A stretch of DNA of 50,550 bases from Actinomadura hibisca NBRC 15177 (GCF_001552635.1 NZ_BCRO01000048.1:1-50550), one strand, 5' to 3'; counted from the first letter of the stretch, positions 14,693 to 23,526 are shown. Notes: generated by a model not told the origin, from the letters alone. Translations and numbers: made by a program.

Positions 14693-15613
14693 TTGAGTCA
14701 CCCCGCCGAGCGCCCGTGTTGCGCGGCCGCCCGCTCCGCCGATCCGGCTCCTGTTCTGGCCCTGCCGGTCGCCCCTTCTCGACGCGACCCCGGCGTGCAC
14801 CCGCCCGGCACCAAGGGCATGATCCGCCTGCCCGGCGGCACCTTCCGGATGGGCAACGAGGACGACGCCGCCAGCCCCGGCGACGGCGAAGGCCCGGTCC
14901 GCGAGGTCACCGTCGCCCCCTTCCGGATCGACCCGCACGCGGTGAGCAACGCCAAGTTCGCCGCGTTCGTCAAGGCCACCGGCTACGTGACGGAGGCGGA
15001 GCGCTTCGGCTGGTCGTTCGTCTTCGCGGGCTTCCTGCCGCGCGACGTCGCCGACGCCGCCCAGTCGCCGGTCGGAACGCCATGGTGGCGGGCCATCGAA
15101 GGCGCCTGCTGGCGCGCTCCCGAAGGCCCCGGCAGCACCGTCGCCGACCGCCACAAACACCCCGTCGTGCACGTCTCCTGGACCGACGCCGCCGCCTACG
15201 CCGACTGGGCAGGCCGCAGGCTCCCCACCGAGACCGAATGGGAGTACGCGGCGCGCGGCGGCCTCGACCAGGCCCGTTACCCCTGGGGCGACGAGCTGAC
15301 GCCGCGCGGCCAATGGCGCTGCAACATCTGGCAGGGCACCTTCCCCACCCGCAACACCGCCGAGGACGGGCACGCCGGAACCGCCCCCGTGGACGCCTAC
15401 CGTCCCAACGCCTACGGCCTCTACAACACCGTCGGCAACGTCTGGGAGTGGGCCCAGGACTGGTGGGCGGAGGGCGCTTCGCGCGTGATGCGCGGCGGCT
15501 CCTACCTGTGCCACGACTCCTACTGCAACCGCTACCGCGTCGCGGCCCGCACCTCCAACACCCCGAACTCCTCCAGCGGAAACGTGGGTTTCCGCTGCGC
15601 CGCCGACGCCTGA
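14693..15613 (+). CDS. Formylglycine-generating enzyme
   Basis: A 306-residue SUMF1/FGE-family oxidase that converts the sulfatase Cys to formylglycine. The fold markers are PGGTFRMGNEDD near 46, the DPHAVSNAKFAAFV block, LPTETEWEYAARGG and NVWEWAQDWW. The copper-binding active-site pair is intact as C273 and C278 in YLCHDSYCNRYR, spaced as in characterised FGEs. Start is TTG 14693 with AGGA 7 nt upstream; no ATG is available. It is divergent from the Cys-type sulfatase with 84 bp between, so the pair forms a self-contained maturation unit. FGE acts on unfolded substrate in the cytoplasm, which fits Tat export of the finished enzyme. Confidence 0.95.
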   Translation: MSHPAERPCCAAARSADPAPVLALPVAPSRRDPGVHPPGTKGMIRLPGGTFRMGNEDDAASPGDGEGPVREVTVAPFRIDPHAVSNAKFAAFVKATGYVTEAERFGWSFVFAGFLPRDVADAAQSPVGTPWWRAIEGACWRAPEGPGSTVADRHKHPVVHVSWTDAAAYADWAGRRLPTETEWEYAARGGLDQARYPWGDELTPRGQWRCNIWQGTFPTRNTAEDGHAGTAPVDAYRPNAYGLYNTVGNVWEWAQDWWAEGASRVMRGGSYLCHDSYCNRYRVAARTSNTPNSSSGNVGFRCAADA

Positions 15614-15620
15614 GCCCGCC

Positions 15621-16148
15621 TCACTTCACGACGCGGTACCAGTGCGCCGACTCCCCGGCGAGCGGTTCCAGGCGGACGCGTCCGCCGCCGGGATTGTCGA
15701 ACAGCCGCACCCCGTCCCCGAGGAACACCGGCGCGATGAAGACCAGCACCTCGTCCAGCACCCCGGCCTCGACGCACTGCCGCGCGACGTCCGCGCCCAG
15801 GATGTTCACGTAACGGTCCCCGGCGGCGGCCTTGGCCTCCGCGACCGCTGTCTGGAGGTCGCTGGCGAACGTCACGCCCTCGACGGGCTCGGCCGGAGGC
15901 CGGTGGGTCAGCACGATCACCGGCCCCTGGTACTGGCCGCCGAACGCGCCCTCCTTCTCGGTGCCCTTGTTCGGATCGTCGCCCCCGAAGGTGCGGTTGC
16001 CGACGAGGAGGGCCCCGATCTGAGCCGGCAGGCGTTCGGCCGTCGGGTTCGGGGTGCCCAGATATTCGGTCAGCCACGACATGTCCCCGCCCGGCCCGGC
16101 GATGAAGCCGTCCAGCGACATCGTCGCCGAGTACAGCAGCTTTGCCAT
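15621..16148 (-). CDS. RibD C-terminal/dihydrofolate-reductase-like protein
   Basis: A 175-residue member of the DHFR-like RibD_C family: KLLYSATMSLDGFIAGPGGDM at the N-terminus (cut: SATMSLDGFIAG), VGNRTFGGDD, PVIVLTHRPPAEP and VNILGADVARQCVEAG, then FLGDGVRLF. Such proteins are NADPH-dependent reductases of unknown substrate. ATG 16148 has AAGAGG 6 nt upstream; the longer frame begins six codons earlier. It is convergent with the FGE gene, 7 bp between stops. Confidence 0.9.
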   Translation of the reverse strand: MAKLLYSATMSLDGFIAGPGGDMSWLTEYLGTPNPTAERLPAQIGALLVGNRTFGGDDPNKGTEKEGAFGGQYQGPVIVLTHRPPAEPVEGVTFASDLQTAVAEAKAAAGDRYVNILGADVARQCVEAGVLDEVLVFIAPVFLGDGVRLFDNPGGGRVRLEPLAGESAHWYRVVK

Positions 16149-16315
16149 GTTTGCCTCTTTCGTCACCAGCGGCGGGAAGTGGCGTGCCCGCCAGCATGTG
16201 TGAAGTGTCTATATTGCGATGTCTTTCCCTGCCCGAGCTTTCTCAGCGAACGCCGCCAGGGGAGGTATCCCCTCATGCAGGCCGCCCCGAGTGCAGAACG
16301 AAGCGAGGACCGGAC

Positions 16316-17704
16316 ATGACCACCACCGAGTCCGCCGACGTCCTGGTGCTGTTCGGCATCTCCGGCGACCTCGTCAAGAAGATGATCTTCCCGGCGCTGT
16401 ACCGGCTGACCGAGCGCGGCCGGCTCACCGTGCCGGTCGTCGGCGTCGCCACCGCCGACTGGGACGACGAGGAACTGCGCCGCCGTGCCCGCGAGGCGAT
16501 CACCACCGCCCTCGGCGACGTGGACGAACGTGTCCTCACCGACCTCACCGGCCGCCTCACCATGGTGTCCGGCGACTTCAAGGACCCCGACACCTTCGCC
16601 CGCCTGGCCGAGGTCGTGCAGGGTCGCGGCTTCGTCAGCCACTACCTGGCCGTCCCGCCGTCGCTGTTCACCACCGTCGCGGCGGCCCTCGCGGAGCAGG
16701 GCCTCAACCGGAACTCCCGGCTGGTCGTGGAGAAGCCCTTCGGCAGCGACCTTGACTCCGCCCTCGCGCTGAACGACGAGCTGGCCCAGTACTTCGACGC
16801 CGACCATGTGCTGCGCGTCGACCACTTCCTCGGCTCGACGCCGATCGACGGCGTCAAGGCCGCCCGGTTCGCCAACACCCTGCTCGAACCGCTGTGGAAC
16901 CGCTCCTACGTCGCCAACGTGCAGATCAACCTGCTGGAGGACTTCGACGTCGCCGACCGCGGTTCGTTCTACGACTCCGTCGGCTGCGTGCGCGACGTCG
17001 TCCAGAACCACCTGATGCAGGTGTTCGCGCTGGTGGCGATGGAGCCGCCGAGCGTCGCCGACGCCTACGCCGAGCAGATCGAGAAGTGGCGGGTGCTGCG
17101 CGCGACCCGCGCCATCGACCCGGCCGAGACGGTGCGCGGCCAGTACGACGGCTACCAGGACGTCGAGGGCGTCAAGCCGGGCTCGCAGACCGAGACGTTC
17201 TTCGCCGCCCGGCTGCACATCGACAACTGGCGGTGGGAGGGCGTCCCGTTCTACCTGCGCAGCGGCAAGTCGCTGAAGGCCAGCTCCACCGACGTGGTCG
17301 TGGAGCTGCGCAAGCCGCCGCTCGACCTGTTCGCCTCCGCCGGGGGCACGACGCCGCCCGACCTGCTGCGGTTCCGGTTCGAGCCGGAGGCCGGGCTGAC
17401 GTTCAACCTGGTGCTCCAGCGGCCCGAGCCGGGCTGCCCGGCGGTGATGACGCCCGTCGAGGTGGACTTCGAGGAGGCCCTCGGCCCCGAGGAGAAGCCT
17501 TACGAGAACATCATCGAGGGCGCGCTCACCGGGGACGCGCGCACCTTCGCGGAGTTCCACGCCATCGCCGAGTCCTGGCGGATCGTCGGCGACGTGCTGG
17601 AGCCCGACGGCCCGCCCGAGCGGTACGCGCCGGGCTCGTGGGGCCCGGAACAGGCCGCGTCCCTGCCCGGCCCGGACGGCTGGCACAACCCGCCGGACGC
17701 ATGA
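16316..17704 (+). CDS. zwf: Glucose-6-phosphate dehydrogenase, divergent
   Basis: A 462-residue G6PD-family protein of the oxidative pentose phosphate pathway. The dinucleotide-binding motif is GISGDLVKKMIFPALY, the EKPFG motif is intact, and the C-terminal half has WRWEGVPFYLRSGKSL and NIIEGALTGDARTF. The substrate-binding signature that normally reads DHYLGKE is DHFLGST here (near residues 170-176), so the conserved Lys that contacts the sugar phosphate is missing. It may be a specialised or weak enzyme, or use another substrate. ATG 16316 follows a GAGGAC ribosome site. No opcA, tal or gnd gene adjoins. The 167-bp upstream gap holds TATATT at about 16211 as a possible -10. Confidence 0.85.
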   Translation: MTTTESADVLVLFGISGDLVKKMIFPALYRLTERGRLTVPVVGVATADWDDEELRRRAREAITTALGDVDERVLTDLTGRLTMVSGDFKDPDTFARLAEVVQGRGFVSHYLAVPPSLFTTVAAALAEQGLNRNSRLVVEKPFGSDLDSALALNDELAQYFDADHVLRVDHFLGSTPIDGVKAARFANTLLEPLWNRSYVANVQINLLEDFDVADRGSFYDSVGCVRDVVQNHLMQVFALVAMEPPSVADAYAEQIEKWRVLRATRAIDPAETVRGQYDGYQDVEGVKPGSQTETFFAARLHIDNWRWEGVPFYLRSGKSLKASSTDVVVELRKPPLDLFASAGGTTPPDLLRFRFEPEAGLTFNLVLQRPEPGCPAVMTPVEVDFEEALGPEEKPYENIIEGALTGDARTFAEFHAIAESWRIVGDVLEPDGPPERYAPGSWGPEQAASLPGPDGWHNPPDA

Positions 17705-17711
17705 GGGCCGG

Positions 17712-18740
17712 TCAGCCGGACTCGCCGGACGAGACCGGCTCCTCCTCCGACTGGCTGCGCTGGAACATGGCGTAGAGCCACCACAGCGACGGCAGCAGCA
17801 GCAACGCCCCGATCGCCAGGCACAGTAGCGAGGCGTTCAGGACCGTGCTGGTCGCCGCCGCGTCCTGCACCCGGACGCCCGGCAGCAGCCACGGATGTTG
17901 CCCCGCGCCCCATCCCCACAGCAGCCCCGCCACGGCCAGCGCGGCGGTGACGCGCACCGCCAGGTAGCGGCGGAACCAGAGCAGGACCAGCGACGCGACG
18001 CCCGACACCACCGACAGGATCAGCAGCGGCAGCGCGACCCCGGACGTCAGCGCGTCGAACAGGCGGCGCGCGTCGGCCCGCAACACCAGCAGCCCGACCG
18101 CCGACAACACCCCGACCACCGCCCCCGCCCCCAGCGCGCGCCGCCGAAACGCCTCGCTGAGGCCGGTCTCGCCGTCGCGCTGGGCGTCGCGCGTCAGGTA
18201 GACGGCGGCCAGGTAGGCGGCGGTGCCGACGGCGAGCGCCCCGGCCGCCAGCGACGTCGGGTTCAGCCAGCTCGTGAACAGGTCGCCCTCGGCGATGCCC
18301 GGCGGGATGCGGCCCGAGGCGATCGCCCCGGCCACCGTGCCCAGGAAGAACGGCGTGACCACCGACGAGAACGCGAACGTGGCCCCGAACAGCCGCTGCT
18401 GCCACAACTGCGTGCTCACCTTACGGAAGGCGAACGCCGCGCCGCGCGCGATGATGCCGAGCGCCGCCAGCGTCAGCGGGATGTAGAGGGTGGACGCCAC
18501 GGCGGCGAACACCGACGGGAAGCCCGTCCACGCCAGCACGATCACGAAGATCAGCCAGACGTGGTTGGCCTCCCAGACCGGGCCGATCGAGTGCTCCACC
18601 AGGCCGCGCAACGACCGGCCGCGCTCGGCCCCACCGGCGAACAGGTCCCAGACACCGCCCCCGAAGTCGGCGCCGCCGAACAACACGTAGGCGGTCACCC
18701 CCAGCCAGATGACGGCGAGCATGATCTCCGCAGACGGCAT
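17712..18740 (-). CDS. cydB: Cytochrome bd ubiquinol oxidase subunit II
   Basis: A 342-residue polytopic membrane protein, subunit II of the bd-type quinol oxidase. Recognisable segments are the N-terminal AYVLFGGADFGGGVWDL, EHSIGPVWEANHVWLIF and PFFLGTVAGAIASG. It carries no haem but supports subunit I. The ATG is separated from the cydA stop by one base (TGA-C-ATG), so it is translated from the cydAB message. It ends 7 bp from the convergent zwf stop. Confidence 0.95.
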   Translation of the reverse strand: MPSAEIMLAVIWLGVTAYVLFGGADFGGGVWDLFAGGAERGRSLRGLVEHSIGPVWEANHVWLIFVIVLAWTGFPSVFAAVASTLYIPLTLAALGIIARGAAFAFRKVSTQLWQQRLFGATFAFSSVVTPFFLGTVAGAIASGRIPPGIAEGDLFTSWLNPTSLAAGALAVGTAAYLAAVYLTRDAQRDGETGLSEAFRRRALGAGAVVGVLSAVGLLVLRADARRLFDALTSGVALPLLILSVVSGVASLVLLWFRRYLAVRVTAALAVAGLLWGWGAGQHPWLLPGVRVQDAAATSTVLNASLLCLAIGALLLLPSLWWLYAMFQRSQSEEEPVSSGESG

Positions 18741-18741
18741 G

Positions 18742-20109
18742 TCAGATGACCTTGTAGTCGGCGACGTCGGACTCCTGCGGCGCGAGCGGGACCGGCCGGT
18801 CGCGCGCCAGCCGCCGCAGCACGTACACGGAGGCGACGGTCAGCAGCACGTAGATGGCGCTGACCAGCACGAACCCCCACACCAGGCCGGGCGCGGGGTT
18901 GACGGCGTCGGCGGTGCGCTGCACCCCGTACACGATCCACGGCTGCCGCCCGACCTCGGTGACGACCCAGCCCGCCTCCAGGGCCAGCACCGCCGCGACG
19001 CCCGACAGCGACGCCGCGCGCAGGAACCACGCCGTGCCCGGGATCTCCCGCCGCCGCCACCAGCCCAGCAACATCCACGCCGCCAGCGCCAGCAGCGCGA
19101 ACCCCATCCCCACCATGACCTGGAACGCCCAGTGCACGACGTTCACCGGCGGCCGGTCGGCCACCGGCTTCTCGTTCAGCCCGACGATCTCCGCGTGCGG
19201 GTCCCAGTGCGCCAGCAGCGACAGCCCGTTGGGGATCTCCAGCGCGTACCGCATCTCCCCGTCCACCGCGATGCCGCCGAGGTGCAGCGGCACGCCGCGC
19301 CCGGTCTCGAAGACGCCCTCCATCGCCGCCAGCTTCACCGGCTGGTTGGAGGCGACGAAGTGCGCGGCCCAGTCGCCCACGCCGATCTGCACCGGCGTGA
19401 CGATCGCCGCGACGGTGAACGGCACCAGGAAGCCGAGCCGGTGGTAGCGGTCGCGCCGCCCGCGCAACATGGCGACCGCGTACACCGACGCCATCGCGAA
19501 CCCGGCGACCATGAACGCGGCCAGGATCATGTGGACGGTCTGCGACGGCGTCGCCGGGTTGAACATCGCCGCCCACGGATCGACCGCCACGATCTTGCCG
19601 TCCACGGTGTCGAATCCGGTCGGCTGCTGCATCCACGCGTTCGCCGTGACGACGAAGAACGCGCTCGCCACGCCCGCCAGCACGATCGGCACGCCCGACA
19701 ACATGTGGGGGATCGGCGGCATCCGGTCCCAGGCGTACAGGTAGATCCCCAGGAAGATCGCCTCGATGAAGAACGCGATGCCCTCCAGCGAGAACGGCAG
19801 CCCGATGACCTGCCCGTAGGTACCCATCAGCCCCGGCCACAACAACCCCATCTCGAACGACAGGATCGTGCCGGAGACCGCGCCGACCGCGAACAGCACG
19901 CCCATCGCCCGCGCCCACCGCCGCGCCAGCAGCCGGTAGTGGACGTCCCCGGTCCGGTGCCCGCGCCACTCGGCGAGCAACGTGATGGCGGGCATCCCAA
20001 CCCCCAGGCAGGCGAGGATGATGTGCCAGCCCAGCGACAGCGCCATCTGCATCCGGGCCGCGCCCAGGTCGGCCTCGGTCGCCGCCGTCGCCAGCACGGC
20101 GGCGTTCAT
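18742..20109 (-). CDS. cydA: Cytochrome bd ubiquinol oxidase subunit I
   Basis: A 455-residue subunit I that oxidises quinol and reduces oxygen to water without proton pumping. Haem and proton-path residues are visible: H29 in LGWHIILACLGVG, the Glu pair in LEGIAFFIEAIFLGIY, and the Met region VVHWAFQVMVGMG; the C-terminal GRQPW motif is present. The length indicates a short quinol-binding Q-loop. Start ATG 20109 has GAGG 7 nt upstream; the frame upstream to 20205 is not needed. cydDC are absent here; the ABC genes upstream are of another type. The 132-bp leader has no recognisable Rex palindrome. Confidence 0.95.
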   Translation of the reverse strand: MNAAVLATAATEADLGAARMQMALSLGWHIILACLGVGMPAITLLAEWRGHRTGDVHYRLLARRWARAMGVLFAVGAVSGTILSFEMGLLWPGLMGTYGQVIGLPFSLEGIAFFIEAIFLGIYLYAWDRMPPIPHMLSGVPIVLAGVASAFFVVTANAWMQQPTGFDTVDGKIVAVDPWAAMFNPATPSQTVHMILAAFMVAGFAMASVYAVAMLRGRRDRYHRLGFLVPFTVAAIVTPVQIGVGDWAAHFVASNQPVKLAAMEGVFETGRGVPLHLGGIAVDGEMRYALEIPNGLSLLAHWDPHAEIVGLNEKPVADRPPVNVVHWAFQVMVGMGFALLALAAWMLLGWWRRREIPGTAWFLRAASLSGVAAVLALEAGWVVTEVGRQPWIVYGVQRTADAVNPAPGLVWGFVLVSAIYVLLTVASVYVLRRLARDRPVPLAPQESDVADYKVI

Positions 20110-20241
20110 CGTTGCCTCGCCAATGGACGTCCCCAGGGTCTCGCGTGCTGCTCCGGCGCTGCTCTCCTGCCCTGCGGCCACCTGGGGAACCGGGACACCG
20201 CCCAATCAAGACGATCACCGAGCCGGGTCTTTACGTCCTGG

Positions 20242-21027
20242 TCACACGTCCCGGAACGCCAGCGCCAGCCAGCCCAGCACGAGCGCCGCCGCCGCGTACC
20301 CCGCCAGCACCGCGAGGCCCGGCCACGGCCCGATCGGGAGTTGCTCCAGACGTTCGGTCGCCTGCACCGCCAGGCCCGCCGACATCGGCGCGGCCTTCTG
20401 CAGACGCTCGTACCAGTCCTCCGACAGCAGCGGCCCGAAGATCGGCACCAGGTACAGCAGCGCCAGCATCGCCGTGATCCCGCCCGCGCCGTCCCGCACG
20501 ACGGTGGCCACGCCCAGCGCCAGCAGCGCCACCAGCGCCAGGTACAGGACCGAGCCGACCGCCGCGCGCAACGTCGGGCCGTCGGCCAGCGACAGCGGGG
20601 GATAGCCGTTCGCGCCGGTGAAGCCTTGGCCCGGCAGGATCAGGCGACCGGCCAGCAGGGACGCCAGGACGCCCAGCGCCCCGGCCGCCAGGACGAGCCC
20701 CGACAACACCGCCGCCTTGGCCAGCAGGACGCGGGCGCGGCGCGGCGTCGCCGCCAGCGTCAGCTTGATGGTGCCAGTCCCGAACTCGCCGCTGGCCGTC
20801 AGGACCGCCAGCACGACCACCGCCGCCTGCCCCAGCCACACCCCGCTCAGGCTCAGCTTGGGCGTGTCCTCGAAGCACTCGGCGGGGGACGGGCAGCGGG
20901 CCGCGTCCGCCCCGGCCAGGGCCGTCACGCTCGCGATGACGGTCAGGACCGCGATCGTCAGCAGCAACCACGCGGTGCTGTGCAGGGTCCGCAGCTTGGT
21001 CCACTCGGCGTGCACGGTGTGCCTCAT
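20242..21027 (-). CDS. ABC-2 type transporter permease
   Basis: A 261-residue permease of the ABC-2/BcrB-like class with six predicted membrane helices: WLLLTIAVLTVIASVTALA after an N-terminal HAEWTKLRTLHST, then GSVLYLALVALLALGVATVV and a final GYAAAALVLGWLALAF. The short EFGTGTIKLTLAATPRRARVL (split: TGTIKLTLAATPRR) motif between helices is typical. ATG overlaps the previous permease stop (ATGA). It is the third gene of an exporter operon, forming a heterodimeric channel with the longer permease. Confidence 0.88.
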   Translation of the reverse strand: MRHTVHAEWTKLRTLHSTAWLLLTIAVLTVIASVTALAGADAARCPSPAECFEDTPKLSLSGVWLGQAAVVVLAVLTASGEFGTGTIKLTLAATPRRARVLLAKAAVLSGLVLAAGALGVLASLLAGRLILPGQGFTGANGYPPLSLADGPTLRAAVGSVLYLALVALLALGVATVVRDGAGGITAMLALLYLVPIFGPLLSEDWYERLQKAAPMSAGLAVQATERLEQLPIGPWPGLAVLAGYAAAALVLGWLALAFRDV

Positions 21028-22490
21028 GCGTCCCGCCTCCGCAGCAGATGGGCGGCGACCGCCAGCGTGACGGCGGCGTAGGCGCACAACACCGCGAAGC
21101 CCGCCCACGGCGAGATCGCCGTGTCATAGCGGCGCACCGTGTCCTGAATCGCGAACCCGGCGGCGGGCGTCAGGCGCTCCAGCCAGCGCGCCACCGACAG
21201 CGGCAGGCCCGTCGCCACGATGTAGGGCAGCAGGAGCGACATCAGCACGACGGTGATGGCGGCGGCGCTGCGGCGCACGATCGTCGCGAACGCCAGCGCG
21301 AACACCGCCGCCACCGCCAGCAGCGCCGCCGTCCCGACCAGGGCACGCAGCACCGGGCCGTCGGTCACCGGCGGGAGTTGCGGGCCCGGTCGACTGGAGA
21401 TCATCAGGTCGGCCAGCAGGAACGCGCCGAACGAGGCCACCAGCCCGACCGCGAACGTGACCGCCGCGAGGACGGTCGCCTTGGCCAGCAGCACGCGGAC
21501 GCGGCGTGGCGCGGCGGTGAGCGTCGTACGGATCATGCCCCGGCGGTACTCGGCCGTCACGAACAGCGCCGCCACCGCCACGACGGCGGCCAGCCCGAGC
21601 AGCACGCCGGTCAGGACCATGCGGGTCCGGTCGTCGGCGAAGCCGTAGGGGCCGATGTCGCCGGTGCCCGTCACGGTGAGCGTGCCGCCGTTCCAGACGG
21701 CCGTGTTGGGCGGGGTGGGCACGCCGCCCGGCCCCTCCGGCGGGCCAGCCCCGCCCGGCGCGCCCGGCCCGCCGGAACCGGCCGGATCGGTCGTGCGGTC
21801 CGTGTTCCGCCAGGGCGTGGGCGGCTGCGGCGTCATCGCCACGTGGTCGAACGAGGCGGTGCCCTGGGTGGGTGTGGACGAGATGCTCTCGCCGCCGAAC
21901 TGCCGCTCGACCTTCACGTTCTCGGGCACGGCCACCACGGGTCCCGCGATGGTCTGCCCCGGCACCTTGACCGATCCGATCTTCTGCCAGGTCCGGCCGT
22001 CGGCGGAGGAGAAGCCGGTGAGCGACGTGCCGCTGCGGGCCAGCTTCACCCAGCGGTGGCCTTGCGCGCCCGCCACGTCGGTGTCGCCGTAACCGGACTG
22101 GAAGCGGACCCGGTCGCCGACCAGCAGGACCGCCGCGTAGGGCGAGCCGCGCTCCAGGCTCGCCCGCGCCATCAGCCCGGACCTGGCCTTGTCCTGCGCG
22201 GCGATCCGCGCGATGACCGTTCCGTTGTCGGCCAGCGGCCGGTTCACGAAGTAGCCGAGGTCCTGGATGTCGGCCGGGCCGGGCGGCGGCTTGCCGCCCC
22301 CGCCCCCGCCCCCGCCGCTGCTGTTCGCCGCCGAGAGCAGCGCCGGGCCGATCGTCAGCACGATCGCCGCCAGCAGCGCCAGCCCCCAGCGTGGCACTGA
22401 CCGCAGCTTGGTCCACTCGGCCAGCAGCAGCGCCCCGAACCCGTCGCGCGCGCCCGAGACCGTGCTGCGGTAGGGCGTCACGGTGGTCAT
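21024..22490 (-). CDS. ABC-2 permease with extracytoplasmic lectin-like insertion
   Basis: A 488-residue permease. Helix 1 (GLALLAAIVLTIGPALLSA) is followed not by helix 2 but by about 230 residues outside the membrane: an eight-Gly linker, a jelly-roll-like domain resembling DUF1349/laminin-G (LGYFVNRPLADNGTVIARI; RTWQKIGSVKVPG) and a Pro/Gly-rich stalk. Helices 2 to 6 follow from VLTGVLLGLAAVVAVAALFV. The loop probably contacts an extracellular ligand or cell wall. ATG 22490 overlaps the ATPase stop, with GGGAGG upstream. It shares the TLTAAPRRVRVLLAK loop with its partner permease, so the two are paralogs. Confidence 0.85.
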   Translation of the reverse strand: MTTVTPYRSTVSGARDGFGALLLAEWTKLRSVPRWGLALLAAIVLTIGPALLSAANSSGGGGGGGGKPPPGPADIQDLGYFVNRPLADNGTVIARIAAQDKARSGLMARASLERGSPYAAVLLVGDRVRFQSGYGDTDVAGAQGHRWVKLARSGTSLTGFSSADGRTWQKIGSVKVPGQTIAGPVVAVPENVKVERQFGGESISSTPTQGTASFDHVAMTPQPPTPWRNTDRTTDPAGSGGPGAPGGAGPPEGPGGVPTPPNTAVWNGGTLTVTGTGDIGPYGFADDRTRMVLTGVLLGLAAVVAVAALFVTAEYRRGMIRTTLTAAPRRVRVLLAKATVLAAVTFAVGLVASFGAFLLADLMISSRPGPQLPPVTDGPVLRALVGTAALLAVAAVFALAFATIVRRSAAAITVVLMSLLLPYIVATGLPLSVARWLERLTPAAGFAIQDTVRRYDTAISPWAGFAVLCAYAAVTLAVAAHLLRRRDA

Positions 22491-23413
22491 CGCACCTCCC
22501 GCGAGACGGCGCGATACTCGGCGGCGTCCCTGGTCAGCTCCATGTACGCCTCTTCCAGCGACGCCCGGTGCTCGGAGATCCCGCTGAACGCGACGCCCGC
22601 CTCCGTCAGCAGCGCGATGATCCGCTCGGACGGCAGGCCGGTGACCGTCACCGTCTCGGGACCGGTCGCCGCGACGGTCGCGCCCGCGTGCGCCAGCGCC
22701 GTCATCGCCTCGCGCCGCCGCCCGGTCCGCAGCTCGACGCGCCCGCCGGACGCCGCCGCCAGCAGGTCGCGCACGCCGGTGTCGGCGATGAGCCGCCCCC
22801 GCCCGATCACCACCAGGTGGTCGGCGCTGTCCTCCAGCTCGCCCATCAGATGGCTGGACACCAGCACCGCGCGGCCCTCGGCGGCCAGCGAGCGCAGCAG
22901 GCCGCGGATCCAGGTGACGCCCTCGGGGTCCAGGCCGTTCACCGGCTCGTCGAACATCAGCACCGGCGGGTCGCCCAGCAGCGCCGCCGCGATCCCGAGC
23001 CGCTGCCGCATGCCGAGCGAGAAGCCGCCCGCCGCGCGCCGGGCGGCCCCGGCGAGCCCGACCAGCTCCAGCACCTCGCCGACGCGGCGGCGCGGCAGGC
23101 CGTTGGAGTGCGCCAGCCACAGCAGGTGGTCGCGGGCGCGGCGGCCGGGATGCACGGCTCCGGCGTCCAGCATCGCCCCGACCCGGCACAGCGGCGTGCG
23201 CAGCTCCCGGTACGGGCGGCCGTCGACCAGCGCGGCCCCGGCGTCGGGCCGGTCCAGGCCGAGCACCATGCGCATGGTGGTGGACTTGCCCGACCCGTTC
23301 GGGCCCACGAAGCCGGTGACGCGCCCCGGCTCGACGGTGAACGACAGGCCGTCCACGGCGACGGTCGGCCCGTACCGCTTGCGCAGGCCGCGGATCTCGA
23401 TGGTTGCCTCCAT
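22487..23413 (-). CDS. ABC transporter ATP-binding protein (BcrA-like)
   Basis: A 308-residue nucleotide-binding subunit. Walker A is GPNGSGKST (37-45), the signature FSLGMRQRLGIA, Walker B VLMFDEPVNGLD and an H-loop SSHLMGE; the C-terminal domain is of the antibiotic-exporter type. It energises the two permeases encoded downstream by overlapping genes. Start is ATG 23413: TAGCCT (23421-23426, reverse strand) lies 7 nt upstream and there is no ribosome site, so the message is probably leaderless. It is divergent from a two-component system that probably controls it. Confidence 0.93.
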   Translation of the reverse strand: MEATIEIRGLRKRYGPTVAVDGLSFTVEPGRVTGFVGPNGSGKSTTMRMVLGLDRPDAGAALVDGRPYRELRTPLCRVGAMLDAGAVHPGRRARDHLLWLAHSNGLPRRRVGEVLELVGLAGAARRAAGGFSLGMRQRLGIAAALLGDPPVLMFDEPVNGLDPEGVTWIRGLLRSLAAEGRAVLVSSHLMGELEDSADHLVVIGRGRLIADTGVRDLLAAASGGRVELRTGRRREAMTALAHAGATVAATGPETVTVTGLPSERIIALLTEAGVAFSGISEHRASLEEAYMELTRDAAEYRAVSREVR

Positions 23414-23483
23414 GGCCGAGAGGCTACGAGCCGGGACGCCGCCGGGTCGTCCCGCCCGGGAGCGCACTTGCGGGGCGGGCGCC

Positions 23484-23526
23484 GGGGGACGCGCCGGGCC
23501 CGCGTCCCCCGTGAGAGGGACGTCCC
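23484..23526. promoter_or_regulatory. Inverted repeats between the ABC operon and the two-component system
   Basis: In the 154-bp divergent gap, GGGGGACGCG (23484-23493) and CGCGTCCCCC (23501-23510) form a perfect 10-base inverted repeat with a 7-nt spacer, and the palindrome GGGACGTCCC follows at 23517-23526. Another GTGGGACGGGTCC lies near 23547. The repeated GGGACG half-sites suggest binding of the dimeric NarL-type regulator encoded at 24563. Confidence 0.45.

Noticed and set aside
12743..15514. A 923-residue minus-strand frame including the sulfatase
   Set aside because: The part above 14608 runs antisense through the FGE gene and is low-complexity; AGGAG and the twin-arginine signal fix the start at TTG 14608.
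17895..21081. Very long plus-strand frames opposite cydAB and the ABC permeases
   Set aside because: Arg/Gln/His-rich antisense frames of GC-rich genes; no start signals and no recognisable motifs.
17712..23413. The ABC genes upstream of cydAB as cydDC assembly exporter
   Set aside because: They encode an ABC-2/BcrAB-type exporter with separate ATPase and permeases; CydDC are fused membrane-ATPase half-transporters.
20126..23526. GACGTC at 20126-20131 (cydA leader) and inside GGGACGTCCC at 23517-23526 as further members of the DUF5919 operator set
   Set aside because: They are single copies outside the island, the hexamer is frequent in such DNA, and the second fits better with GGGACG repeats of the two-component system.
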